Shown: positions 1 to 11,290, numbered from the stretch's first letter. The stretch is DNA of 64,000 nucleotides from Larimichthys crocea (GCF_000972845.2 NC_040028.1:21884705-21948704), one strand, 5' to 3'. Notes: generated by a model from the sequence alone, not told the origin. Numbers and translations are program-made.

Positions 1-479
1 AACTTGAGTTACCATTTCACACACACTTTACTATTCCCAATAAATTAAACACACAATTGCAATATAGTTAGATAATCACATTTATGTCACGTTTGCATTC
101 AATTACCAACAAAATTGAATGCACATTAAATTCCATGTCCTTTTTGCGGTTGGAACCATGTGGCCATCACAGAACCACACAGCACCAATAAGATCTACAG
201 GACATGGAAGTAAAAATATTCCATATGTATGATCAATAATCTAATGTATATCAAATGTGCAAATATCCATGTGCAAAGTGTGCAAACCCAATAAAGTGAC
301 TGCTTTACAAAAGTGCCTGTGCAACTCTCTCCACCAGATCATCAATTCGAGGCATGGGGGTGGGCTCAAAGTTGGACACTGCATTCAAGTATCTGAAAAT
401 CAATACAAAACTGAGAACCACTCTTTCTTTAGAACCAATTACAATGGGACTGCCACCACTCACTGCAGGAAACCCTATA

Positions 480-1530
480 TTACCAGCTCCAACACAACTT
501 AATTTCCTTTTTCAGCAGAGGAATTAACCGCTCAGAACTCCTGTGCTCTTCTGCGTCGCACCACCGGGGGCATCTCCTCAGCCGAATCCTGGTGCCCATG
601 CACCGTGGAAGTGAAACTGTGGTCCCTATAAGAGCTCTGGGTTGACAGGGGTGTTTTACCTTGGCTGCTGTGTGAAGATAGAATTGTGACAGTAAATCTG
701 TGGGGGCTCCACTGACGTTGGTGGTGGCTGTCAACAGAGGGAGTCTCTCCTGCACAGCATGGACCAAAAAGCCCAAAAGTGCTGGTGCCACCGGCTCCTG
801 GAACTCCTTCAGCAGTAATATAGTAAAATGTGACCCTAAAGCGATACAATTTAGTGTTTAAACTTGTCTGGCATAAAAGTTCAAGTCTCATACAGCATCC
901 GTCACGTCCCTTTGTGACCAATATGAGAACTACACGTGAGACCACACTTTGCTCGATTTCATTACGGTCCATGCCACTTAGTCACAACTTACTTTCACTG
1001 GTTGGCAGCCTTCCGATATTGACCACAACTTTCCTGGTTTCGTGCGCTGCTCCATGTGTTCATGTGCAATGCTGTCGATCTCCTCCCAGTTCTCCCTCAT
1101 GGTTTACATACAATACGCCACCACATTTCTCTCCTTCCGGCTTGAACTCTCCCAGTAGTCTCTCAGCAGTTCCATCGGCTCCTCTCACCCTGGCGGCCGT
1201 CCAAAGTTCAAAGGTGAGAGAACCGTGGAGGCTTGTGGGACCTCTATGTAGGGCAAACCAAGCATATGGCAGCCAGGGATCCACATCAGAACCTGTGTGA
1301 GACACAACTGCGCAGGCATGCTATTAGTGTCCGGTTATACAGGCTTCCACCGCCCATTCCGTCTGGGGGGGTTAAGGTGGTGGTACTTAATGCCTTTCCT
1401 CCTAACACTTGATAAACTGCTGGCAAACAGGTTTTGACAAAAAAATGTGGTCCCCACAAATCTGTGTCGGAGTTTCCCTGGGGTAGCCCCCACATGAATT
1501 GTTCGCACATCACACGTTAACATGTTAATG
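480..1530 (-). mobile_element. degenerate Gmr1-type Ty3/gypsy pol fragment
   Basis: On the minus strand this is a decayed copy of the better preserved element at 8539-9660. It contains recognisable pieces of the integrase core (around 1330-1510), the integrase C-terminal region (around 1000-1300) and the start of reverse transcriptase (around 480-700). Frameshifts break all frames. It forms part of the left arm of the giant inverted repeat. It is not functional. Confidence 0.75.
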
Positions 1531-1611
1531 CTAACTGCGTAGTGTGCACTGAGCGTCTAACATAGCTAATCAATTAACATGCTATGTTAACTTGATCTAG
1601 CACATCAGAGT

Positions 1612-1680
1612 TGCACACACACACCAAGACAACACACACACACACACAGAGGACACCCACCCACACACACACATACAGTC
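1612..1680. repeat. CA-rich microsatellite
   Basis: Interrupted runs of CA dinucleotides within the left palindrome arm. They correspond to the GT runs at 7931-7979 and 8382-8443 in the right arm. Confidence 0.85.
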
Positions 1681-1739
1681 AGAGATTGCCAGGGAACACA
1701 GACACAGATTACAACACATCAAGACAAAAAAGACGTCCC

Positions 1740-2890
1740 GTTTAAACTAAGTAGTCCCTTCAAAATAAAAGACTTAAAACTCTCTTAAACAGCTTCTCAC
1801 CACTTCCACAAAGTTTTGTACCACAGAATTAAAAAATAGATACAGGACTTCAGCGTCATTTTACTTCTACAACTGACCTTTCAAAGTCCTTCTACACTGT
1901 TAAACGACTTCCCCTACTACTGCTGCAGTTCTTAAAACTACAAATAAATTTATACAAACTTCATCAATCTTTCTACCGACCCTCAAGTTTTTTTTAAACT
2001 TACTTCTCCTACTACAGACGTCAAACGTACACATGTCAACAGACTTTTTTTGTGAGACTCTTAAACTTTTCAACTTTTTTTAGATTTTTTAGTGTTCAAA
2101 CTCTTTAGAACAGACACAACACCACCACACACACACACACAAGTAAACACAGGCCAGCCAAAAACAAACAACCCCAAGAGGAGGGCAGGACCACACATAC
2201 ACTTGGGGATACGTAACAATTTAGTATTGACCATGGGTAGGACAGATTATTACGACAGTCGAGGGGGTGCGTTGGGGAGTAACGGAAGGAGCGAACCAGT
2301 ACGAGGAGGCCCAATAGAGGTCAGAGGGGAAGTGTGTCACACAGGGAATTCAGAATCAACACTAAGACACAAAAGACAGCTTCCTTCAAAATATATTAAT
2401 AAAAAAGACTAAAACCTCTGTCTTAACTAACAAGCTCTCCACTATACTTCCACAAATTTTTACTACGGGACACCACGACATTTCAGCCTCATTTTACTTT
2501 CTTCACTGACCTTCCTAACAATCCTTCTACACTTTTTTAAACCAATACTTTCCCTTCTGTACGTGGCTAAGAGTCAATTGAAAAGATCAATATACATCAT
2601 ACAAACGCAAATCTTCTACAGTTACCTAATCACTCAAACGTACTCTCCTTTACTACACATTTCCACGTATCTTGTACTATTAAACTGTGTATCAACTTTG
2701 TTTTTGAGAGTCCACTCATTCGTAAGAACTACTACTACACTAACTTCTACAACTAACACTTTTAACTACTTCGCCGATGACTTACAGACTCATTTATCAA
2801 ACTACACAATTCACACATAGCTTGTACTGATTATTTTACTAAATTCATATTAATATTCTACAAATTCATCAACTTGGTTCACAAATATTT
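1740..2890. repeat. diverged A/T-rich tandem-like repeat region
   Basis: This is a pyrimidine-rich stretch of loosely repeated phrases (runs like ACTTCTAC and TTTAAAC), with a second short CA run at 2124-2143. It is the mirror of the AGTAGTTTAAAGTGTAG-type repeats at 7370-8340. No coding signal is visible. Confidence 0.55.
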
Positions 2891-2939
2891 ACCAGTCATA
2901 TCCATAAGTAAACAACTTGCAAATCTTTATACAACCCTA

Positions 2940-3190
2940 CAATCATACATGAATGCTATTGCTGTGGGCTATGAACAAAGGCTTGGGGTGAACGCTACGA
3001 GAGACCAAACACTTCTTCGGCACGGGACAAAGGGAGACGCAAGACAATATATACACAGGGTAATGGGGAACAGGTGGAAAACAAATCAGAGCGGAAAGTA
3101 ACAATCGACCGGTAGACACATGAGGAAGGGCAAAGTGACCTGACGAAGAGGAGAGTTATCTTCACAAATAAACAGGAATGACACGAAAGA
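2940..3190 (-). mobile_element. LTR-like fragment
   Basis: Reverse complement of 7120-7360. The sense strand has a run of short pyrimidine-rich phrases, a TATATA motif and a CCCGTGCC motif of the kind common in fish gypsy LTRs. No complete LTR ends were found, so the family is uncertain. Confidence 0.4.
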
Positions 3191-3559
3191 CAGACAAAAA
3201 ACCCAGGCTTGACCTCACCGCGGTGTGGACAGTTATGAAGCCGTTCTCTGTATATAGTTTAGGCTCGCTTAGCTGCTGATGATCGACTCTCACCCTGGTT
3301 TGCTTGGCAACCTCTCAAGCATTGACCTTTGACTTAACTTTTTTGAAGTCTGTGTATAGGATATCGACTTCAAACTACATTTTTGATGTCGGCCATTTAT
3401 CCTTGTCTTCTACCTCTCTACTACCCGTTTTGAGGTTAGTATCTGAAAAAGTCCCCCCATTTTGTACATTGCCTTTTCAAGGTGCAAACTATGTCTGCCC
3501 CATCCATCTGTATCTGGCCCAGAGGTAATAAAGACGCAGATTGATCTGGCTCTGGTAGG

Positions 3560-4090
3560 GTAGTGTCTAGAGTATATATATGGGCACATTTAGTCAGCCT
3601 CTATATGTGGCCACCCTATTGGTACCCAGTAGCTAAAATCAAAATGGCTCCCACATATCTTTCCGCCCAGTTCATTACCACACCAACTTAGCCCCTGATA
3701 TTCCCATAACGGGCCCATGTCCATGCTACCCCCAGTTCCAGGCCGGAACTCACTTAGCCACATATATACGTTTGGGGCCATTAAGGCAAGTCTTGGTGGG
3801 CCTTCAACAGTGCTGGGTGCCTATGTTTCTGAAACATGGGCACTTCACACATGTGGGGCGCTGGTTTTCTTGAAAAAATATGGGCCCTTATTGCCCTGTT
3901 TATTCCATTGCCCTCCCCTTAGCCCACTACCATCCCTATGGGGGCTCATACAGCCAGCCTACAGTGGGCATGCACATGTGGGGCCATGTAACTGAACCTA
4001 ATGGGACCAATCAAAATTTTGCCCAGTTCAGCCGTGCCCACTCAGTAACCCACATACCCGTATGTAACTGTACACACACAACTAGTGACT
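3560..4090. repeat. GGGCCCCACATG-rich interspersed/tandem repeat
   Basis: The region repeats phrases built on TGGGCCCC, ACATGTG and CCCATG. It is mirrored at 6310-6790, and related phrases occur at 11790-11930 and 60480-61150. The open frames across it are by-products of the repetition. Confidence 0.6.
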
Positions 4091-4212
4091 AGTGTACCCA
4101 CTTTCAACTCCAACATCTTTCCAAATTGATAACACAACTGTGATGGGCCTAATCACTGGAAACAATGAAACAGGTCAAAGAAGGATAGAGGGCCTGAATC
4201 TGCTGGTGTCGC
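4030..4212 (+). mobile_element. L2/Rex1-type LINE reverse-transcriptase relic
   Basis: The decayed sequence matches the segment just upstream and downstream of the catalytic FADD box of the L2/Rex1-type LINE at 15465-16508 (YTHD, NSN, DDTTV-like remains). Near-identical relics lie at 6060-6310 (minus), 46010-46460 and 49080-49417. It forms the inner end of the left palindrome arm. Confidence 0.6.
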
Positions 4213-4225
4213 AAGGCTGGACTTT

Positions 4226-4664
4226 TGCCATGTGGCCACTTCACAAACCTTTTCACACATAAACAAATCAAAACAGCGAGTGTCAGGTATTATTACAATT
4301 AATCTGTGTACAGTGTTTAGTGCATTTCTATAGCAATGATGATGTAATACAGGGTCAGTTCTGATGAATTGGCACAGGAAAACAGTGAACACCACCTGTG
4401 GTTCCAGGCCTCTAGAGTTTGATGAAGTTGTTCTGATAGTCGTAGACCTTGGTGCAGATTTTAATGAGATCCATTGAGGGTTTGGAGGCTGATTAAAAAG
4501 CATCCACAGACTCAAACAGTTCACTTTCTGAATCCTGAAGGTCTGTGTTTTCTGGTGTATTTCAACAGATACAAGTGTATGTGGAGGTCAGGTACAGGTG
4601 AATGAAGAAACAAATCTATACAGCTTGTATGTGATCTTTAAAGTCTTTTATATAGACAACTTTC
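4226..4664 (+). promoter_or_regulatory. conserved upstream block of subfamily-B OR genes (relic copy)
   Basis: This ~430-bp block recurs directly upstream of the intact B genes at 46455-46778 and, on the minus strand, 63572-64000. It has travelled with the gene in each duplication and may contain 5' non-coding exon and promoter sequence. A TTTCAACAG acceptor-like site followed by a CAGGTACAG donor-like site is seen in all copies. Regulatory function is inferred only from this conservation. Confidence 0.4.
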
Positions 4665-6051
4665 ATGGATATCAAGTAAACGTACAATATATAACTTTGA
4701 TGGGTATTGAACATTATAATACAGATATCTTATTTTGTGATCATGTTCAAGCATATATTCTGATACTCTGCAGTAATTCTATCTTGTTGTCTATCTGATC
4801 TGGATCACCAAACCTCCATGAGCCTATGTACATTGTTCATTGCACGTTGTTAATCAACTCTGTTTGTTTTACAGCACGGTTTCTACCCAAAGCTTCTGAT
4901 TGACTTTTTATCTGACAAACAGATCATAACATATTCAGCCTGTTCTTTCAGTGGTTCATATTTTACTCTTAGTCTCTTCAGAGTTCTTACTGTTGGCAGC
5001 TATGGCCTATGACAGGTATGTGTCTATATGTAAACCTCTGCAATATCCAACCATCATGAGAAAAAAGACTGTGATTATGTTCTTGGTTTTAGCCTGGCTT
5101 GTGCCTGTTTGTCGTTGCAGTGCCAATTGTTTTTCGATAAATAAAAACTCTGTAAATTACTTTCAAAGGAATCATTTGTAGACACAGTTTACAAGCTCAC
5201 TGTGTGTTGAATCAAAAGTGCTTACCTCCATAGCCTATGTACATTTTCATTGCAGCTTTGTTAATAAACTCTGTTTTGTTTACAGCACTGTTTTCTACCC
5301 AAAGCTTCGGATTGACTTTTTCGACAAACAGATCATAACATATTCAGCCTGTCTCTTTCAGTGTTCATATTTGACTCTTAGTCTCTTCAGAGTTCTTACT
5401 GTGGGCAGCTATGGCCATGACAGGTAGTGTCTAATGTAAACCTCTGCAATATCCAACCATCATGAGAAAAACACTGTGATTATGTCTGTGGTTTTAGCCT
5501 GGCTTGTGCCTGTTTTGTCAGTTGCAGTGCCAATGTTCAGAATGCAAATAAGAAACTCTGTAAATTGACTTCAAAGGAATCATTTGTAGCAGCACAGTTT
5601 ACAAGCTTCCACGTGGGTTGATCACAAAGTGCTGAGACCTCCATAGCCTATGTACATTTTCATTGCAGCTTTGTTAATCAACTCTGTTGTTTACAGCACT
5701 GTTTTCTACCCAAAGCTTCGGATTGATTCTTCGACAAACAGATCATAACATATTCAGCCTGTTCTTTCAGTGGTTCATATTTGACTCTTAGTCTCTTCAG
5801 AGTTCTTACTGTGGGCAGCTATGGCCATGACAGTAGGTGCTAATGTAAACCTCTGCAATATCCAACCATCATGAGAAAAACACTGTGATTATGTTCTTGG
5901 TTTTAGCCTGGCTTTGTGCCTGTTTTGTCAGGTATGCAGTGCCACAGTGTTCGATTCTAAATAAGAAACTCTGTAAATTGACGTTCAAAGGAATCATTTG
6001 TAGCAGCACAGTTTACAAGCTTCCACGTGTGGTGATCACAAAGTGCTGAGC
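4665..6051 (+). pseudogene. subfamily-B olfactory receptor relic with internally triplicated segment
   Basis: Homology to the intact OR at 46779-47696 starts at the ATG (4665). It runs with frameshifts to about codon 190, and the TM4-loop region is recognisable near 5030-5215. The stretch from the LHEPMY region (TM2) to the second extracellular loop (about 415 bp) then repeats twice more, at about 5226-5640 and 5641-6051. No copy contains TM5-TM7, and each contains several small indels. The gene cannot encode a receptor. It sits in the loop of the giant palindrome. Confidence 0.9.
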
Positions 6052-6059
6052 GGTCTACC

Positions 6060-6310
6060 CATTCCAGGCAACGTCCCGCAGCTCAATTTCTTCTTATCCA
6101 TAGGGGTCTTTGTGAATGGCATTTCATTTGATGCCATAACTGACAGCCTTGACACCAGCAGTTCAGGCCCTCTACTTCCTTCTGCTTGACCTGTTTCATT
6201 GTTTCCAGTGATGAGGCCCATCACAGTTGTGTTATCAATTTGGAAAGAGTGTTGGAGTTGAAAAGTGGGTACACTAGTCACTAGTTGTGTGTGTACAGGG
6301 TTAAATACGG
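6060..6310 (-). mobile_element. L2/Rex1-type LINE relic
   Basis: Reverse complement of the relic at 4030-4212 and of 46010-46200. The minus strand gives a 40-50 residue readable stretch containing remains of the region around the LINE FADD box. The outer edge joins the truncated OR-B relic at about 6051. Confidence 0.55.
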
Positions 6311-6790
6311 GCTATGTGGGTACTGAGTGGGCACGGGCTTGAACTGGGCAAATTTGATGGTCCCATATGGTTGCAGTTACATGGGCCCCACATGTGAAGC
6401 CCATGTAGGCTGGCTGTATGAGCCCCCATAAGGGATGTAAGTGGGCTAAGTGGGCATGGGCATAAACAGGGCAAATAAGGGCCCCATATTTTTTCAGAAA
6501 CATAGGCCCCACATGTGAAGCCCATGTTTCAGAAACATAGGCCCCACATGTGAAGCCCACATAGACTTGCTTAATGGGCCCCATAACGTATATATGTGGG
6601 CTAAGTGAGTTCCGGCTGGAACTGGGTAGCATGGACATGGGCCCTATATGGAATATAAGTGGGCTAAGTGGGTGTGGTATGGAACTGGGAAAGACTATGT
6701 GGGAGCCATTTGATTTTAGCTACATGGGTACCATATAGGGTGCCCACATATAGGCTGACTAAATGTGCCCCATATATATACTCTGACACT
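6310..6790. repeat. GGGCCCCACATG-rich repeat, right-arm copy
   Basis: Mirror of 3560-4090. A ~45-bp phrase containing CATGTTTCAGAAACATAGG and CCCCACATGTGAAGCCC is directly repeated at about 6495-6560, which shows local tandem duplication. No gene is seen. Confidence 0.6.
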
Positions 6791-7119
6791 ACCTCAGAGC
6801 CAGATCAATTCTGCGCTTATACCTCTGGGCCAGATACAGATGATGGGGCAGAAATGTTTGCACCTTGAAAAGGCAATGTAAATGGGACTTTTTCAGATAC
6901 TACCTCAAAACTGAGGGGTAGAAGACAAGGATAAAATGGCCGACATCAAAAATGTAGTCTTGATAGTCTGATATCATACACAGACTTCAAAAAAGTTAGT
7001 CAAAGGCATGCTTGAGGTTGCCAAGCAACCAGGGTGAGAGTCGATCAATCAGCACGTAGCGAGCCTAAACTATAACAGAGACAGCTTCAACTGTCACACC
7101 GCGGTGAGGTCAAGCTGGG

Positions 7120-7360
7120 TTTTTGTCTTGTCTTGTCATTTCCTGTTTTATTTTGAAAGATAACTCTCCTCTCGTTTCAGGTCACTTGCCCTTCCTCATG
7201 TGTCACCGGTCTGATTGTCTTCCCCGCTCTGATTGTTTCCACCTGTTCCCCATTACCCAGTGTATATATTGTCTGCGTCTCCCTTTGTCCCGTGCCGAAG
7301 TGTTTTGTCTCTCGTAGCGTTCACCAAAGCCTTTGTTCATAGCCCACAGCCATAGCATTA
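7120..7360 (+). mobile_element. LTR-like fragment
   Basis: Pyrimidine-rich leader, TGTATATATTG and CCCGTGCCG phrases resemble the U3/R part of fish gypsy LTRs. The mirror copy is at 2940-3190. No terminal dinucleotides or target duplications can be assigned. Confidence 0.4.
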
Positions 7361-7369
7361 TTGCTATGA

Positions 7370-7932
7370 TTGTAGGTCTGTATAAAGATTTGAAGTTTGT
7401 ATTATGGATATGAAATGGTAAAATATTTGTAGAAAAAGTTGAATAATTTGTAGAATATTAATAGTAGAATTTAGTAAAATAATAGTACAAGATCTTGGTG
7501 AATTGTGTAGTTTGAATGAAGTCTGTAGTAGTAGGAGAAGTAGTTAAAAGTGTTAGTTTGTAGAAAGTTAGTGTAGTAGTAATGTCCTAAATGAGTGGAA
7601 TCTAAAAAAAAGTTGAATACAAGTTTAATAGTACAAGATCTGTTGAAATGTGTAGTAAAGGAGAAGTAGTTTGAAGTGTAGGTCTGTAGAAAGATTTTAA
7701 GTTTGTATGATGTATTTGTATTTTAATCTGTAGCAGTAGGGGAAGTAGTTTAAAGTGTAGAAGGATTGTAGAAGGTCAGTGTAGAAGTAAAATGAGCTGA
7801 ATGTCGTGGTGTCGTAGTACAAAATTTGTGGAAGTAGGTGAGAGCTGTTAAGAAGAGTTTTAAGTCTTTTATTTTGAAGGGAGTCTTTTGTCTTATGTGT
7901 GTCAATCTGTGTCCCCTGCCTCTCTGACTGTA

Positions 7933-7980
<48 letters not shown>

Positions 7981-8340
7981 TGTTCTAAATGAGTTGAATC
8001 TAAAAAAAAAGTTGAAGTTTAATAGTACAAGATCTGTTGAAATGTGTAGTTTGAATGAAGTCTGTAGTAAAGGAGAAGTAGTTTAAATTGTAGGTCTGTA
8101 GAAAGATTTGAAGTTTGTATAATGTATTTGTATTTTAATCTGCAGTAGTAGGGGAAGTAGTTTAAAGTGTAGAAGGATTGTAGAAGGTCAGTGTAGAAGT
8201 AAAATGAGCTGAATGTCCTGATATATTTTTTAATTCTGTGGTACAAAATTTGTGGAAGTAGGTGAGAGCTGTTAAGAAGAGTTTTAAGTCTTTTATTTTG
8301 AAGGGACTCTTATTTTAAAGGGAGTCTTTTGTCTTATGTG
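7370..8340. repeat. tandem repeat block with ~300-bp periodic phrases
   Basis: A phrase containing GGGGAAGTAGTTTAAAGTG, AGAAGGATTGTAGAAGG and ATGAGCTGAATGTC appears at about 7739-7810 and again at 8153-8220. A GT tract lies between them. No coding content is seen. Confidence 0.65.
7931..7979. repeat. (GT)n microsatellite
   Basis: An almost pure GT dinucleotide run of nearly 50 bp. Confidence 0.95.
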
Positions 8341-8381
8341 TGTCAATCTGTGTCTGTGTTCCCTGCATCTCTGACTGTATG

Positions 8382-8443
8382 TGTGTGTGTGTGTGTGTCT
8401 CTGTGTGTGTGTGTGTGTGTGTGTGTGTCTGTGTGTGTGTGTG
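8382..8443. repeat. (GT)n microsatellite, interrupted
   Basis: GT dinucleotides with CT interruptions, just 5' of the Gmr1 fragment. Confidence 0.93.
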
Positions 8444-8538
8444 CAACGCTGATGTGCTAGCAGTTAACATTAGCATGTTAATATTAGCATTGTTAGCGCT
8501 CATGCACTAGCAGTTAGCATTAACATGTTAACGTTGAT

Positions 8539-9660
8539 GTGCTAACAATTCATGTGGGCATACCCAAGGAAATCCTAACAGATTGTGGGACCAATTTTTT
8601 GTCAAAACTGTTGCAGCAGGTTTATCAAGTGTTAGGAGTAAAGGGCATTAAGACCACCCCTTACCACCCCCAGACGGATGGGCTGGTGGAGCGGTATAAC
8701 CGGACACTAAATAGCATGCTGCGCAAGTTTGTGTCTCACACAGGTTCTGATTGGGATCGCTGGCTGCCATACCTGCTGTTTGCCTACAGAGAGGTCCCAC
8801 AAGCCTCCACAGGTTTCTCTCCCTTTGAACTGTTGTACGGCCGCCAGGTGAGAGGACCGCTGGACCTGCTGAGAGACTACTGGGAGAGTTCAAAGCCGGA
8901 AGGAGAAAATGTGGTGGCGTATGTAGTAAAAATGAGGGAGAGACTGGAGGAGATGACAGCACTTGCACATGAACACATGGAGTCAGCGCAACGAAACCAG
9001 AAAGTGTGGTATGATCGGAAGGCTGCCAACCAGTGAAAGTAAGTTGCTGACTAAGTGGCATGGACCGTATGAAATCAGCAAACGTGTGGGTAAGGTCACA
9101 TATGAACTTTTTATGCCAGACAAGTTTAAAAAATATCAGACTTTTCATATTAACTTGCTGAAGGAGTTCCAGGAGCCGGTGCACCAGCAGCTTTTGGGCT
9201 TTTGGTCCGTGCTGTGCAGGAGGACTCCTCTGTTGACAGCCACCACCACGGCAGTGGAGCCCCCACAGATATACCTGTCGCATCTATCTTTCACACAGCA
9301 GGCAGAGGTAAAACCCTTGCTCAACCCAGAGCTCTTTAGAGAGACCCCAGGTTTCACTTCACTGGTGCAGCACAGGATTCGGCTGAAGGGAGATGCCCCG
9401 GTGCGGCAGAAGAGCTACAGGATTCCTGAGCGGTTAATTCCTCTGCTGCAAAAGGAAATTAAGTTGATGTTGGAGCTGGTAATAATAGAGGTTTCCTGCA
9501 GTGAGTGGTGCAGTCCCATTGTATTGGTTCCAAAGAAAGATGGTTCTCAGGTTTTGTATTGATTTCAGATACTTGAATGCAGTGTCCAACTTTGACCCAT
9601 ACCCCATGCCTCGAATTGATGATCTGGTGGAGAGAGTTGCACAGGCACTTTTGTAAAGCA
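8539..9660 (+). mobile_element. Gmr1-type Ty3/gypsy pol fragment: integrase followed by reverse transcriptase
   Basis: The fragment opens inside the integrase core: TDCGTNF carries the second catalytic Asp, and HPQTDGLVERYNRTL carries the catalytic Glu. A frameshift near 9030 leads into the integrase C-terminal region (WHGPYEISKRVG, then FHINLLKEF). About 80 codons further on, the N-terminal part of a gypsy reverse transcriptase begins (ERLIPLLQKEI, SPIVLVPKKDGS). After another frameshift near 9555 comes a YLNAVSNFDPYPMPRIDDL-type segment, and the element ends around 9660. IN before RT is the opposite of ordinary Ty3/gypsy order (RT-RH-IN) and is the hallmark of the deuterostome Gmr1 group. 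gag, protease, the RT active site, RNase H and LTRs are missing. It is a dead internal fragment. Confidence 0.85.
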
Positions 9661-10059
9661 GTGGCACTTTATTGGGTTTGCACACTTTGCACATGGCATA
9701 TTTGCACATTTGATATACATATAGATATTTGATATACATAATGGAATATTTTTACATTCATTGTCCTGTAGATCTTATTGGTGCTGGTAGGTTCTGTGAT
9801 GGCCACATGGTTCCACCTGCAAAAGAGGGACATGAGATTTAATGTGCATTATTTTGTTGGTAATTGAATGCAAACGTGACATAATGTGATTAATCTAATA
9901 TATATGTGCAATTGTGTGTTAATTTATTGGGAATAGTAAAGTGTGTGTGAAATGGTACTCACCAGTTTCCTTTGTCTCCAGGGTGTTCGGGCAAAAGGCT
10001 TCCCCAGGAACGGTCACCATATTTGTAGTTCTGGGAGCATCCAAGTGGTGATTGATGGG

Positions 10060-10394
10060 GGTGTTGGGAAATGGTGTATTTTATTAGTGTTAGTGTGTGT
10101 GCTAGAATTGGGGGGAGGTTGTGTTGGTAAATGTGTGGGTGTATGAATATAGTGGGAGGATTAAATCAATAAGTGTTTCTTAGACAGAGCAAGGCAGTGA
10201 ATGGGTTCTCCCTCGTTACCTAGACACCCTATATAAGGCGCCATTTTGGGATCATTGGGTGGTTGTGGTATGATGTGGAGAGTGTTTGCCATGCTGTTAA
10301 CATGGACCAATAAAAGACCCGCCTGACACGCTACAATCCTGCCTTGGTATTCTTTTGCCTGTATGCTCCAGCTGCAATTGTGGTCCACCTAACA
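10060..10394 (+). mobile_element. candidate solo LTR
   Basis: The segment starts TGTTGGG and ends CCTAACA (inverted TGTT/AACA ends). It contains a TATATAAGG box near 10232 and an AATAAA polyadenylation signal near 10311, spaced as in an LTR of about 335 bp. No flanking target duplication is evident, and the 3' end abuts a LINE tail. The family is unassigned. Confidence 0.45.
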
Positions 10395-10910
10395 GTCTTT
10401 TACATACCAAAAGATTCATTGCAATGATTTGGAAGAAGATCAGCAGACCAAGTGTAACGTATTGGGTGAAACAGATGCTGGCAACCTTTACTTTGGAGAG
10501 AGTGACATACATACGAAAAAGAAGGCAAGATATGTTCGAAGAGATATGGAAACCATTTAATATGTTTGTTAATGGTATTGATTTAGCAAATGATAACGAG
10601 GAGGAATAAGTAGTCATGTACACCTTTACAACAGGACTGAATACAAATTCATATTCAAAAAATAAATTCAAATACCCGCAACTGTATTAAGCCCTTAAGT
10701 TACGCATAAAATGTCTTATGGATGAGAAGTGAGTGTCAGTGATGTGTATATGTAATGGTTGTTTGTTTGTTTGTTCGGTTTTGTTCTGTTTATGACACTT
10801 GTATCATAACAGGTGCTTTTGTTGGAGCACAGACTTACATATTTGATATAATGACATGTGTGTATATACAAGTGTATGTAAGAAAATGTTAATAAATATA
10901 TTGTTCAAAA
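10394..10910 (+). mobile_element. 5'-truncated L1/Tx1-type LINE 3' end
   Basis: An ORF tail ending at 10609 encodes a PSVTYWVKQML... LERVTYI...F..IWKPF pattern. This is the extreme C-terminus typical of L1/Tx1-like ORF2 proteins (tryptophan- and lysine-rich, ending shortly after W-x-PF). About 300 bp of A/T-rich 3' UTR follows, ending at an A-rich tail near 10910. The endonuclease and reverse transcriptase domains are absent, as expected from 5' truncation. Confidence 0.6.
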
Positions 10911-11106
10911 AAATGGCTCTTGTGATTTATTTTTAGGAGCACTTAAGAGGAATGCATTGACCCAAGAAATTACACAGAAGGGTTCAAAAAGGGCCCTCTC
11001 CAAGTGGTTCATCAGAGCCTATGACAGAGGTGGAAACAGAACAGCAAGAGCTCAGAGAGCGCTTCAAAAAAAGTTGGAGGGTGGGGTACTCCGCCAAAAG
11101 GAAGAG

Positions 11107-11290
11107 TCCCAGTAGGTAAAACTTTGCATGTCCACCCAGGTTATCCTATGTTATGTTGGACTTTAGTAAAAAAGAAAAAAAGAAGTGTAGCTCAAAAGTT
11201 TTATGTTTGAAACAAGAACATGTTTTATTAAACATTCATTGAAAACAACTTTATATTGTGTTTTTTGTAGCACTGTTTTGTATTTACTTA
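11107..11290 (+). repeat. direct repeat, copy 1
   Basis: About 185 bp beginning AGTCCCAGTAGGT and running through ACATGTTTTATTAAAC to CTTAAA. It recurs at 11927-12108 with small differences. The two copies bracket a MITE and a GGGCC repeat, suggesting that insertion and duplication occurred together. The 200 bp upstream (10910-11106) shows no recognisable gene. Confidence 0.75.

Larger units (their letters stand above)
1..4212 (+). repeat. left arm of a ~4-kb inverted repeat (giant palindrome)
   Basis: The reverse complement of this arm reappears at about 6145-9958. The outermost bases match the region near 9850-9955, the Gmr1 relic at 480-1530 matches 8539-9660, and the LINE relic near 4030-4210 matches 6150-6310. 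The arms are imperfect, with many substitutions and indels. The loop (4213-6144) holds an OR-B relic. The left end coincides with the window edge, so the arm may continue outside. The whole arm is repeat material; I see no host gene in it. Confidence 0.85.
6145..9958 (-). repeat. right arm of the giant inverted repeat
   Basis: Reverse complement of 1-4212. In + orientation it contains, in order: LINE relic, GGGCCCC repeat, LTR-like fragment, tandem repeats with GT tracts, Gmr1 fragment, and a terminal ~270 bp matching bases 1-260. This arm is less decayed than the left arm over the Gmr1 portion. Confidence 0.85.

Noticed and set aside
480..1530. Several overlapping ORFs of 75-156 codons on both strands
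   Set aside because: They are shadows and frameshifted pieces of the decayed Gmr1 copy; no host gene is needed to explain them.
8015..8246. Tyr/Leu-rich minus-strand ORF
   Set aside because: Translation of the A/T-rich tandem repeat block.
10355..10609. Independent small host gene of 84 codons
   Set aside because: The conserved part matches L1/Tx1 ORF2 C-termini and the first residues come from the neighbouring LTR-like sequence.
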